A stretch of DNA of 64,000 nucleotides from Albula goreensis (taxonomy: Eukaryota > Chordata > Actinopteri > Albuliformes > Albulidae): NCBI GenBank assembly GCA_022829145.1, contig CM040745.1, forward strand, positions 23,590,906 through 23,654,905, given 5' to 3'. Positions 44,864 to 55,294 of the stretch are shown here, one piece after another. Numbering within the stretch: position 1 is the stretch's first letter; each line of letters starts with the position of its first letter. A program made the position numbers and the translations under genes. Under the pieces are notes generated by a model. The model was not told the origin of the DNA and ran no database searches. It was given only the letters and a program-made list of their open reading frames with translations.

Positions 44864-45830
44864 GTATGTTTGCTATGTCATCAAAGAAAATGGTGTTTGC
44901 AGGCTCAGACCTTTAAGTTCTCTGGGAGTATAGGCTCGATTGTTTGGCCCAAAATGAAGGCCTTGAGTGAAATGCGATTGAGAAAATGAAGGAAATTAAA
45001 AGTACAGGCCAATAAAGCAGAGTAAAGCAAGGAAAGAAATAATTAAGTAATGGAAAATTCCTGTGAATCACCTAATTACTGTGACATTTTATGTCAATGA
45101 ATGGAATGTAAACCCTCTATATCACTGGAATATCCTAATACCCTCTAAGTATATTGTGAAAAACAACTATTTCTAAAAATAGCTCACATACACATAATTG
45201 TAAAAAGTCCATAGAAGCATATGCTGGGGTACAAGAAGAAAAATATCACTGTAATTAAGTGAACATGTATCTTGTTTCACATGGGATCTACATAACTGTT
45301 CAAACTTGTTGCTCTTCAGAATAGTAAAGTTAACAATTAGAGGAGTCAATGTGGAACAGCTGACGTGTCTGAACTTTCCCAAAATGTAGACATGCATACA
45401 AGACATTTCCAAAAATATGAAATTGCAGTTACCATTTCAATTCAGTGCATGTTAATAAAAAAAGCGTCAAAATACAACAGGTACCAATAAACATAAAAAT
45501 TTGCCGCAATCGGAATAAAGCACATGTTCTGGGATTAAATAGGATTAAGCAGTATATTACGACATTGTCACTACATAAGGATGGAAGAAATCCAGTTTTA
45601 ATGCATACATACGTGAAGGATTAAAAAAACTAATGATTTGCGTTTCGACAATTTACAGAAAGAGCTATCTACAATTACTGATTAATAAACCAAAGCATAA
45701 AATGGAAGTTAAGCATGTATCCAGGCTATATCTAGGAGATACTAATATACATGGTTTACAGTCTGATTCTTCCGTTTTACACACTTTACCTTTGTAGCCT
45801 AAGTAACGTGCTGTACATACCTGGATGAAG

Positions 45831-46150
45831 TGAGAGAGCAGTTATGAGCCAGCTGCAGTCCAGAACGTGAGGGAAAAGATCACAAAATGTTTAATAATAC
45901 TATTTTAAACACTGGAGAATGAACTGTCGAAACATATAACTGGTTGTTCCGAGGCTAATTGTACGGTTATCGGCCTTCTACAGACCTTCCGTGAACTGTT
46001 CGTTGAGTGCTTTTACACCGTTGTAGCCGCTTCCCTGTTCAGTGCAGAACACTATGCAGCTGGAAGAATGTCGACGTGGAGCTGCCAATCGTGAACGTGT
46101 ACTCATGGACGCGCTTTGCAAAAAAGAGAAGCGTATTTTGGTGTAATTTC
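45831..46150 (-). promoter_or_regulatory. CpG-containing stretch with minus-strand splice donor; possible non-coding transcript start
   Basis: CpG dinucleotides cluster here against an AT-rich background. On the minus strand it ends in CATCCAG|GTATGT (donor at 45830-45825). No convincing coding frame precedes the donor. It might be a first exon of a non-coding RNA or an alternative 5' exon of agps. Inference only. Confidence 0.25.
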
Positions 46151-47934
46151 TTACAGTGGGCTGCCCTGTGAGGTAGATATAGAGGGAGAGTGAGGTTCTT
46201 CACAGGTAACTGTCAGTAGCACGTGGCAAAAAGGCTCATCTCATTATGGACGCATAGTTCAACTCTGCCTAATTGCAACATGTGGTCATAACGTTTTACT
46301 TGCGCTCTGGTGTCAGAATGTTTCAAGTAGTGATGAGTTATCTTTAAGCGACTCTGTTTTTCTTTCTACTGTGTATTGTTGATGGTGTAGTATATTTCTT
46401 GTTATTCACCTGATTATTTCAAACATACCTTTCAAGTAACTGGTTTATGGTTCTCATGTGTTTTGAGGACATTTTATCATGTGCAAATGCCTGTGCTATG
46501 TAATCATTTATTACATTATGTACTAGACAGATAAACAGGTAGGTTGTAGAGAGCAATGACACAATACATACTGTAGTTAACAAAACAGCTGATGAAACAT
46601 GGACATCATAGTTACACATCTACTGTATTTAAGGCATGCACAGTGTCCCAGTTCTCTCCTGATTGAGAAAACCTGGGTTTAATTGTAATCCTTAATCTTT
46701 TAAAAGCATGTTTGAAAGAAACTGGTTGTCTTGATATCAGCAAAGAGCAGAAACTTCGTTTTGAAGGCTTGGCACTGGGTTGGAAACTTGGGTTGCAATG
46801 GCTCATGAGAAATTAGACAAAAACTCAATTATAGGCTTTGCAGAACATGTTCAGTACTGGGAATGTTTAGCCTGGTCTATTTACATTTAAGAGGTAAGTT
46901 TGCATGTATATTTGGATCAGTATACTGGTGACTAATCACATTAAAACCTCCCTTTGTTAATATTTCAATGATGGTTTGCCAAGATAACTCTAAGATGACC
47001 TATAAATTATTTAAGACTTCCAGTAGTGAAGGAAATTACAACACTGACACACTAAATGTACCTTTTTTTTGGTAATGTACTATTAATGAATAATTAACTA
47101 AATAATTTGCTTAGTACATGAAATGTAGTGAAACCATGAAGAGGACATCCAAAAAATAGTGATTGAAGCTTATATTTAAACTTGACTAATGTTGTCATGA
47201 TCTGTTTTCAAACTTTCATGTTTGTATACAGAATAAGACTCGACAGTAAGCAATCTGAAATGTGAAACACATTATACTGAAATATAATAACAGAAATGCA
47301 TTTAGTCAATCTTTTATGCTCACATTTTAAACAGCTTACTCAAAGTTATTTAATTGATTGATTGTTTCTCACAAAATATAACCATGGTAAGAGCTAAAAT
47401 TAACAAAAAATTGAACAATAAATTAATGGAAGTTGGTTGCTAAAAAAACACATTGGAGTTTGACAGAATCCAGCCTATACTGAACTTTCTTTAAACTGAC
47501 TGTAAAGCAATATTTGTATATTTATGAGGAATGTACCAATCGTGCTTTTTCTCTCCTGATATCTGAATTTGTAGAACCGGCTGTTACTAAGTACTGATTT
47601 GATTGCAGTGCTCTTTGTTCTTCGTCAGTCTAAAATCTGTGTACCTAACTGCGTGGAACTAATTGAGATCATCCTTCTATGTGTAACTGGCTGTAACTGC
47701 AATTGCTCCTTGACTATACCTGGCTAATAATGTCAGCATCAGTGCTGATACCAATCCGGTGTATCAAATTGGTGTTTCTTTTATTTTTATGGGTGTTTTC
47801 TACTTTGGAATTACAATTTTAAATGTTTGGATCAATAGTAAGATGTAGCATCACTGCATCAAGCTATTTTGTACCAGCAGATATCTCCTCATATTCTGAA
47901 AAAGTCATGAAATATGCTGATTGATGGTAGATTT

Positions 47935-48150
47935 TATGGGACTTTTTTGCTGCCTCTGGTCCTGATCCCTGTTTAAATTCTTTGAATCATGAACTCATCA
48001 TAAAAAGCATCATGGAGTAAGTACCAGGACATTTTGGCCAAAAACCTGGCAATGCAAGGGGGCTGAGCCTTGGTCACATTTGGAACTTCAAGCATGATAG
48101 TAACCCCAAGCACACCTCAAAATCAACAACATTCTTGACAGAAATTTATG
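47935..48150 (+). mobile_element. decayed Tc1/mariner-like transposase fragment
   Basis: The nucleotide segments TTGCTGCCTCTGGTCCTG (47949 on), GGACATTTTGGCCAAAAACC and CCCCAAGCACACCTCAAAAT follow the order seen in fish Tc1-like elements. The last encodes KHDSNPKHTSKST, a variant of the typical HDNDPKHTSKST around the second catalytic Asp. Frame breaks and a stop make it a dead remnant. No terminal inverted repeats were found. Confidence 0.72.
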
Positions 48151-48459
48151 TCAGGTTTGTGGGTGTTTACTAACAAAAAAAAAAAAAAAGAACACCAACA
48201 CCAACAGCTGTGTTTGCAAGATGTGGCCTAATTGCAAACATACTACAACAATTGTTCTCAGACAGAGTCTTAGCTATTTCCATTCCAACCACATTTCAAC
48301 CTCTGCAATGATTACAACATCCGATTTTCTATTAATATGATTAGATACTAATATTGTGAGGGATGACTTTACCTTCTATGTGATTAATATGATTAATCGA
48401 GACCCATATAATTACATTACAAATAAGCAAACTATCAATCGGTCAGGTAATACTTTCCT

Positions 48460-48830
48460 TCTCATTGAGCTATAAATCAAACAGTTCCTTGAAAAATAAG
48501 TCACTTTTTAATTAATTCAATCATAGTGTCAGTGAATCTGTGGAGTTATAATTATTGAAAGAGAGAACACCAGGTCACTGACACTAAACCATTTATTAGA
48601 CAACAAAGGCTTCATGAGTGAAGCAAATAAAACAATGCAGACTTTCACTGTGCTACATGAAAGGAATATGGTTCTAAAACTTAAACAAGTTTTCAACCAC
48701 CTAAGTATGAAATGAGTAGCTTAGGGTCTCCTGGAACTGAATCTGAGAATCGATGTTGTACAGAATTAAGGGTATGTGATACCAACGTCCTTTGTCAATA
48801 TGTAACCAATTCGATAACCTAAACATTGCA
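48460..48830 (+). repeat. dispersed repeat copy 2 (unnamed)
   Basis: Same orientation and motif order as 42400-42790; lies just downstream of the Tc1 remnant. The two copies are well diverged, so the duplication is old. Confidence 0.6.
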
Positions 48831-49820
48831 CGTCCAGTAATTAATTGGACCTAGGGAAGGCTGAGGTACCGTATTGCATAGATCGGTTCACAAAAAACTG
48901 GGGGTCATTCTGAGTGGCTGCGCAGCCAGGGGGACGGGCTGTCTTGTAGTAGGAATTTTCCCATGCACTTTCACAATGTTTAAATACAATGCTCATCTCT
49001 GACAATTGAGACGCTCACCACTGGACGGCTGTGTTTGAACTTGGAAACTGTTTCATGCTGTGGCAAGGGATTACCGAACTTTGATATCAGGAATTCCAAA
49101 ACAAGGGATTCAAATTTATAAGAATGATTGACTTGCCAAAATGCCAGCAGAGTCTACAGGTAAACCGATGGATAGCGTCACCGACGCTAATCAGTCTGGT
49201 TTAGAGGTGCTATATCACACTGCCCGGTATGTTTTTAGCACGCAAAGGAGACTTAATTTACAGTTTACAAATATAGACTTTGCTAAACCATGTTATCGTG
49301 GTTTTCAATTGGGAGGGAGTATTAGGTATACATAGGCGATGTGTTTTATCGTCATCTGTATTAAAACTTAAATGTGCTTCTGACTGCATGGAAATCCCAC
49401 AAGAGTGACTTAAATATTGAAATTTAAGTTGAAATTTTCTAACGCTTACTTTTTGTGATTCTGCGACACTCAAAAGTTATACAAAATTCTGCAAAGTCAT
49501 GTAAGTCCCCCTCGTAGATCTAAACATACTGCCTTAAGAGATTAAAGTTCTGATGAAGTATTAAAGAAAATATTGGGAATAAAAAAAATAAACGCACACA
49601 CAATTTAAGGGTACGGATCTAAGGTTTCGTATGAATTAAAACTTGCTACTATGTTTAAACTTAAACACTTACGCAGCTACGTTTGTTGTGCGTCAGGAAC
49701 CCCCTTGGCGCCGTTGAATAACCTCTTTGCTTGTGATGTTGAGAAAACCACATTATTGCCTTGCTCATTTCATCTGATTGCATCATAACATTCCGGGGGC
49801 ATCAGAAGATGTCGAGCCTT

Positions 49821-49828
49821 TATATATA
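49821..49828 (+). promoter_or_regulatory. nfe2l2: TATA box candidate for upstream nfe2l2 start
   Basis: TATATATA, 40 bases upstream of the first ATG of the candidate first exon. It would predict transcription starting near 49850. Confidence 0.3.
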
Positions 49829-49860
49829 GATTCATATGAAAATCCTTACTGTACTCTATT

Positions 49861-49899
49861 ATGATTTCCATGGCCGCGAACAAGTTACAGTATAAAAAG
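49861..49899 (+). CDS. nfe2l2: nfe2l2 candidate first coding exon
   Basis: ATG at 49861 or, in better context (TCCATGG), at 49870, then MAANKLQYKK to a strong phase-0 donor AAG|GTGAGT. Exon 2 also starts in phase 0, as in human, where exon 1 encodes a short N-terminus before DMDLIDILW. The peptide is not similar to the known vertebrate Nrf2 start, so this is a structural candidate only. Confidence 0.35.
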
Positions 49900-50781
49900 G
49901 TGAGTCGAAATGAACAATTTATCTTATTGAAACCGGCTGAGTTGCGAAGATGAAGGTTGGCACTTTTCGTGAATGGAGGTGAAGTAAACTCTTCCTTTCA
50001 CTTTAAAGAGCTTGTTAATTGTGAATAATGCATATTAAATGTAATCAATTATTCATTTTTTAGAAAAGACCGACTGTTGATACGTTTGAAAAAAAGTTCA
50101 TATTTTATCCAACAGGTGTAAAGTCGTCTTCAGAGGAGGATAATGCATTCACATACAATTTGAGCTAGTTCTCAGAGATTGTGAGATTACATGCTGTAAT
50201 AGCAGTTCAAGAGACTGTAACTCTCATAATCTTCTATTTATTGTAGGCTACTTTGGTTTGATTCAGGAGAAATGTACAATGTAGCTAGAGTACTAAAGTA
50301 GGTCAGTGTTCCGTGTTCTATGGATAAACATTCATAAGCAAAGGAGAACAAGCAGAGCACATATATCTAAGTTTTTTAGGCCCTGTATGATCTTAAAGAG
50401 TTAATGTGCGGGGACCTTGGGGAGGTAGGGCACTTGACAATGAGTACACTACTTGGTGATAAAGTATGTATATAGAACTAAAAAAGATGAACTGTTTCAT
50501 GTTGGATATTAAGGTAGGGTTAGCTTTAATGTTAACTTGCCTACTTATTACTTCAACATAATTAATTGAAGCTTTCAACGACTTGCTTTGTAGTATTTTT
50601 GATTAGTCATTCTTGAGCTGACTTGAAAAACTGGAGGGCGTTTGGCTTGTGATGTCGGGTATCTCATCATTTGGCATGTATTACTCATGTGACTCCTGGA
50701 TTACATTTGTAGTAACAGTGAGAGTCTGTTAATTAAATAGACAGCCATCTCAAGGGAGGAGGGTAGGGCATAATACTGGGG

Positions 50782-50814
50782 CTGCGTTCCAATCCGAAAA
50801 AATTTGGAACGCAG
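50782..50814. repeat. inverted repeat with 11-bp arms
   Basis: CTGCGTTCCAA near 50782-50792 pairs with TTGGAACGCAG at 50804-50814. It resembles the end of small non-autonomous fish elements that begin CTGCGTTCCAA, but no second end was found. Confidence 0.6.
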
Positions 50815-51589
50815 GGCCCGGAAACTGATCTATGTGTCCACCTTCCCTCCACTGTTCCAAAAGGGTAGGAAACGAAATTTCTCCTCCTCCACTCGCTTCC
50901 TCCTTACCTCTAAAGGAAGGATACATCGATGTTACCTACCGCGGAAGTCTTTTCACATTTCTGGGTGACATCATTGTGCTCACGACCAGTAAGATTAAAA
51001 GACCATCCCACACAATATTTCACCATCGAAAAGGTCTAAAACATGCCAACGGATTTACCAACGCTTCAGTGTAATTGTCAGACAAACAGTAATAGGATTT
51101 TTTACATTAATAGGGTAACATTATTGATTGCCTTTTCAAACATATCCACATTGACTCGATATGTAAACGTTTTTGAGTTGCGAATGGTAATTTTACCATT
51201 TAAAATTCAGCGAGTTACTGTAGCGGCAGGATTTTATGTCCTTGTACATACTGGTTTTATTTCCTTGTATTTCCTTTATGTAAAATCATGAGCAGAATGC
51301 GAGTAATTGACATTCATATTTAAGGCATGAAAAGGGCTGACGGCTTATGAGAAGCGTGATTGGTTTAGGTATCCTCGGAATTAGCCGAAGTGACTTCACG
51401 TCGGAAAACCTTGCCAATGTTACGGAAAATAACACGACATCAATTAATAGTGTCATGGTCAAATATATGGATTTCGGCATGGGGAATTAACATGCATCTA
51501 GCTAACATGCATCTTCACAGACTAACTATATTGCTGGTTAAGATACATAACGCAGCCTTCAGAGAAGAACTCTCCCCGTCTTTACATAA

Positions 51590-51900
51590 ATTATGCGGTG
51601 GAGAGTTGAGCTGGGGTAGGTACTGCAGCCCGCATAGACACATTAAGCCGTCTCCATGGTCACTTAAACTTCCGTTTCGCTGCAATCCTGTCCTTGCAAA
51701 GGAACGCAACGTGAGGAAGAACCGCGTGTTCGCTCCAATTCACACAGCCTCAACCCCTCCCCTCCATTGCTCCCCCTCGCTCGGGAGGGACTCTCTCGCC
51801 TGCTACGTCACTGGAGGGCTCACTCGATTTGAGGGAAGTGATCGGAGAATTTTATTTTTGATTGGAAAGCATTGTGGGTCTTTGTGACTCTACCTTCATT
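51590..51900 (+). promoter_or_regulatory. nfe2l2: CpG-rich block, alternative nfe2l2 promoter candidate
   Basis: Relatively CpG-dense, with a C-rich tract and a CRE-like TACGTCAC near 51803. It lies 100-400 bases before exon 2. A transcript starting here could read straight into exon 2 and start at the ATG 51997. Confidence 0.35.
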
Positions 51901-51993
51901 GCTGCTGTACTCTTCTGCAGTTAAGAGGAACCCATATCCTTTTCAGTCATTTTTATTTGCTCAGGGTCTCACTGGTGGTACACTTATTGGCAG

Positions 51994-52260
51994 GACATGG
52001 AGTTGACTGACATCCTGTGGAAGCAGGACATTGACCTGGGTGCAGGCAGGGAGGCATTTGACCTCTGTCACCGACAGAAGGAAAATGAGCTGCAAAAGCA
52101 GAAGGAGCTGGAGAGGGAGAAACAGCAGCAGCTGCAGAGGGAGAGGGAGATAACCCTGATGGCCCAGCAGCAGCTTGATGAGGAGACGGGAGAGTTTGTG
52201 TCCCACACATTACCCAGCATTGAGACCCCAGCAACTGCCTTACCCCATGCAGCCTCACAG
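51994..52260 (+). CDS. nfe2l2: nfe2l2 exon 2 (Neh2)
   Basis: Acceptor TTGGCAG at 51987-51993. Opens [16 protein letters not shown] and carries a Lys/Glu/Gln-rich helix and LDEETGEF. Donor CAG|GTATGC. The Met at 51997 can serve as start if exon 1 is non-coding. Confidence 0.96.
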
Positions 52261-54588
52261 GTATGCACCCCTCACTCACCTGACAGCTCCTCAACTCAAT
52301 GTGCAGTCACATATTCACTGGATAGCCACCAGTATAAATGAAGTCACAATGAGCTAAACCATCCCATATTGAAGGCTTAATCTCTTATGGATCCCATTTT
52401 TAAAATGTGCAATCTCTGTAAAAGTTTTATATAGTGTATTGTTATCTTGCTGTTGTAAAGCTTTATTTTTTTTTATTAAGAATACAGACACAATGGAGAA
52501 AATTGTACCTTTGGGGTGTTCCCCACATGAGTTTGTGTGTTTGCAGAATGTAGATTTCACAGAAGAGGATGGACAGGCACACTTATTTTATGACTGCATG
52601 CAGTTGCTGGCTGATACTTTCCCATTGGTTGAAGCTATTGAGGTAAGAGTATGCATCATCTTGAGCAAAAAACAGGTTATAGTAGTTTGGTTATATGTAG
52701 CTCAGGTTAGATTTAGCCTGACTTCAGATTTAGCTTGATTTGGTTATATGTAGCTCAGGTTAGATTTAGCTTGATTTGCTTATATGTAGCTCAGGTTAGA
52801 TTTAGCTTGATTTCAAGCTGCAGACAGGTTCCTCTCTAATCTAATTGCCTGTGTTTTAGGCTGAATCTTCCTTCCTGAACCACTCCATCTCCTTTCCAGC
52901 TGACATTAGTCCAGACATGATTCCCTCCCATCAGGTGCCCCCGGCCCAGGCCCCCATGCTGCTAACCTTGCAACCGCCCAAAAAGACCCCTCCGGACCTT
53001 GAGCAAACATGGGTGGAGTTGCTTTCCATCTCTGAGCTACAGGTACAACAGGAAAAGTGGTTATCCACAGTCAGTCACAAACTGCAAACAATGTATCTAC
53101 CAAAGCAAATGGCCAGGATGAGCATATTGTTCATGGATATATTCATTTTAAACTTGAGTATAGTTGTAAAGTGGTTGTATTATATTCCTATAATCACATC
53201 AATTAAGTTTTTAAAAAATCCTTAAGTTTTCTAGGTGGTTATGAAATGAAAGGGAAAGTGATTACTTCAAATCTTGAAAAACTTCAGTAGTCGTAGTAGA
53301 AAGAAGAATAAACTTGTTATACTGTGTTGAGCTTCTGAAGGTCCCTGGGTATTGTGTTCTATTTATTTTGCTTGCTATTCCCAATCCTTAGCAATGCATG
53401 AACATGCAGATGGATGACATGCTAGAGCCAGCAGCATACAGTACAATTGGTCCAACCAAGGTTCAGGAACCAAACAACTTCACTGATGTGCAGAACATCA
53501 CAGATACAGTGGCAGCGAACATTCTCTCTCCTGAAAATCTCTCCACTTTTGAAGGGATCCTGACCAGTGTCCTTCCTCCTGATTCCCTGATTCAGACAAC
53601 CCTTAAACCTCTAGAGCTGAGCACAACTATTATTAAAGATGAACGCTGTGACATGAATCATTCAGATTTTAGAAGCAAAAGTGAAATTGTCAGCTCAGCA
53701 GCCAGCAGTGTGCATAGGGGCAGTCCAATGGCTAAGGTACCAAAAGAGATGCCACTCAAATCAATACAAGATTTTAAATGTAACCTGAAGGAGACCTATG
53801 CGAGTAACACAGCTGAAGCTATGGTGGAAATAGCAGATTCTGGCTTATCCTTGGACGCAAGTAAAAAGTTGAATAACTCCAGAAACATAGAGAAAAAATT
53901 GGGTAACAGAGACTCTGACACTGATGAGATGGAAATCAAACCTCAAAGCACAGCTTTTCAGGCAGATGTCCATAAAGCACATTCTTCTGTGACCTTCACA
54001 CGGACCCAGGTGAAGGGCACAAAAGCCAGACAACCAAAGGTTGACCTGGGCATGAAAGGTTCCACCTATTCACCATTAAGCAAAGACAAGTACAAGAAGA
54101 GCACAGTTTCTCATCTGTCACGAGATGAGCAGCAGGTCACAGCTCTTGAGATCCCCATCTCTATGGACATGATCATAAACCTCCCTGTGGAGGAATTCAA
54201 CAAAATGATGTCAAAGGAGCAGCTCAGTGAAGCACAGCTTGCACTTGTCCGTGATATCCGCCGGCGAGGAAAGAACAAGGTGGCTGCCCAAAACTGCCGC
54301 AAGCGCAAGGGGGAGAGTGTTGTACATTTAGAGCATGAGCTGGACTCTCTGAAGGAGAAGCAGGATCACCTGCTGAGGGAGAGGGCAGAAACCAGAAGCA
54401 GCCTGCAGGACGTGAAACAGAAACTTAACAGTCTGAACCAAGAGGTGTTTAGCCTCCTTAGAGACAAGGAGGGCCAGCCATATTCTCCAAAGGAGTACTC
54501 ACTGCAGCAAACTTTAGATGGCAATGTCTATCTCGTCCCATGCACTAAAATAACACTGGTCATGAACAGCAGCAAACAGCAGTTCTAA
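51994..54588 (+). CDS. nfe2l2: nfe2l2 (Nrf2): antioxidant-response bZIP transcription factor, exons 2-5
   Basis: Nrf2 pairs with small Maf proteins and activates antioxidant-response genes; Keap1-Cul3 holds it in the cytoplasm and degrades it. Exons 51994-52260, 52547-52642, 52860-53042 and 53392-54588 all join in phase 0. Counting from Met at 51997 (579 aa to TAA-type stop 54586-54588): Neh2 has DLG (13-15) and ETGE (63-66), the two Keap1 contacts; Neh4 lies at about 101-120; Neh5 ([15 protein letters not shown]) at 167-181; a Neh6 degron DSGLS at 330-334; the CNC/basic region, with [16 protein letters not shown] at about 472-487, then a leucine zipper; Neh3 NVYLVP at 559-564. The second Neh6 degron (DSAPGS in human) is not recognisable, and the C-terminal tail differs from mammalian KSKKPDVKKN. 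Many fish have two copies (a and b); the window cannot decide which this is. Confidence 0.95.
52261..52546 (+). other. nfe2l2: nfe2l2 intron 2
   Basis: 286 bases, AT-rich, no feature other than splice sites. Confidence 0.75.
52547..52642 (+). CDS. nfe2l2: nfe2l2 exon 3 (Neh4)
   Basis: 32 codons including [17 protein letters not shown]; human has LYFDDCMQLLAQTFPFVD. Acceptor TTTGCAG, donor GAG|GTAAGA. Confidence 0.95.
52689..52815 (+). repeat. minisatellite in nfe2l2 intron 3
   Basis: Three units beginning TTATATGTAGCTCAGGTTAG at 52691, 52744 and 52780; the basic unit is 36 bp and the first carries a 17-bp expansion. Confidence 0.92.
52860..53042 (+). CDS. nfe2l2: nfe2l2 exon 4 (Neh5)
   Basis: 61 codons; the proline-rich middle is followed by [15 protein letters not shown] (human IEQVWEELLSIPELQ). 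Acceptor TTTTAG, donor CAG|GTACAA. Confidence 0.95.
53043..53391 (+). other. nfe2l2: nfe2l2 intron 4
   Basis: 349 bases, AT-rich; the open frame of exon 4 runs into it by chance. Ends in CCTTAG. Confidence 0.75.
53392..54588 (+). CDS. nfe2l2: nfe2l2 exon 5 (Neh7/Neh6/Neh1/Neh3)
   Basis: Last exon, 398 codons plus stop. Holds [25 protein letters not shown], the basic region and zipper, and the Neh3 tail ending SSKQQF. The acidic and serine-rich middle is poorly conserved, as usual for Nrf2. Confidence 0.97.
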   Translation, partial: QCMNMQMDDMLEPAAYSTIGPTKVQEPNNFTDVQNITDTVAANILSPENLSTFEGILTSVLPPDSLIQTTLKPLELSTTIIKDERCDMNHSDFRSKSEIVSSAASSVHRGSPMAKVPKEMPLKSIQDFKCNLKETYASNTAEAMVEIADSGLSLDASKKLNNSRNIEKKLGNRDSDTDEMEIKPQSTAFQADVHKAHSSVTFTRTQVKGTKARQPKVDLGMKGSTYSPLSKDKYKKSTVSHLSRDEQQVTALEIPISMDMIINLPVEEFNKMMSKEQLSEAQLALVRDIRRRGKNKVAAQNCRKRKGESVVHLEHELDSLKEKQDHLLRERAETRSSLQDVKQKLNSLNQEVFSLLRDKEGQPYSPKEYSLQQTLDGNVYLVPCTKITLVMNSSKQQF

Positions 54589-54691
54589 TGCATTGCTGTA
54601 GCCTCACCTCAGGATGAAAATCTTGGCAAAATGAACCTGAACAGGGCGAGACAGTGTGATATCGACTTGACTTCCAAAGACATTCTTTGCC

Positions 54692-54697
54692 AATAAA
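54692..54697 (+). terminator. nfe2l2: nfe2l2 poly(A) signal candidate (proximal)
   Basis: AATAAA about 100 bases after the stop codon. Confidence 0.4.
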
Positions 54698-54875
54698 TCA
54701 ATGGTCAGTAATTGCTTCTGACAATACTTACTATTTTATCTGCCTTTACAGGTGTTCCATCTAGAGCATTTAGAAAGGGAAGTTACAGTTGTGAGACTGG
54801 TCCCACTAAAAGACCTATAGTCTGATTTTATCAAGAGGGATCAAGAATAACATTACTGTTATGCACAATTTACGA

Positions 54876-54881
54876 AATAAA
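54876..54881 (+). terminator. nfe2l2: nfe2l2 poly(A) signal candidate (middle)
   Basis: AATAAA followed by GT-rich sequence. Confidence 0.4.
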
Positions 54882-55288
54882 AGTGGTCAGAGAATCCATC
54901 ATTAATAGTTTAAGAGACTGCAGAGGTGATGGTAAGGTTTTGAGAAACCAAAAATGAGAATCCCACATGCTAAGCATGGCACACAGAGTCAGGGCAATTG
55001 TGGTTTACAAGAGAGAAAAAACGATTTTATCAACAAATCAGAATACAACAGTTAACCTTAGCTTCACCCATTATATGGTTCTCTCTCCCATCACCAATTT
55101 TTTATAAATATTTAATGTTACCATGTGGTTTCAGTATTTCAACACTTCACTGCTTTGTATTTTAAAATTCCTTTTGATTTTTGTAAATCTAAAATAAGTA
55201 TTGTGTATACTATTGTTTGTATGCATTATATTTTTATCACATACATGTTTTCATTGATTTACTTAAACTTCGACTTTGTTTCTCAGAA

Positions 55289-55294
55289 AATAAA
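55289..55294 (+). terminator. nfe2l2: nfe2l2 poly(A) signal candidate (distal)
   Basis: AATAAA about 700 bases after the stop, in T-rich context. Confidence 0.4.

Larger units (their letters stand above)
41439..49860. other. agps-nfe2l2 intergenic region (head to head)
   Basis: 8.4 kb between the divergent start regions. Contents: trinucleotide repeat cluster (41861-41993), a dispersed repeat in two copies, a 7-bp tandem repeat (42988-43015), a Tc1-like remnant, a possible plus-strand exon (44729-44863), and a CpG-containing stretch with a minus-strand donor (45831-46150). No protein gene can be supported. Confidence 0.55.
49900..51993 (+). other. nfe2l2: nfe2l2 intron 1 or upstream region
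   Basis: 2.1 kb. Contains a GCTGCGTTCCAA hairpin (50782-50814), and a CpG-richer block at about 51590-51850 that may be an alternative promoter. A 165-codon open frame over that block (51390-51887) looks spurious. Confidence 0.5.

Noticed and set aside
49141..49160. MPAEST mini-exon with a GTAAAC donor as nfe2l2 exon 1
   Set aside because: Ends in phase 1, whereas nfe2l2 exon 2 begins in phase 0.
51390..51887. 165-codon plus-strand frame upstream of nfe2l2 exon 2
   Set aside because: No similarity to any protein; it spans a CpG-rich promoter-like block and has no phase-compatible junction to exon 2.
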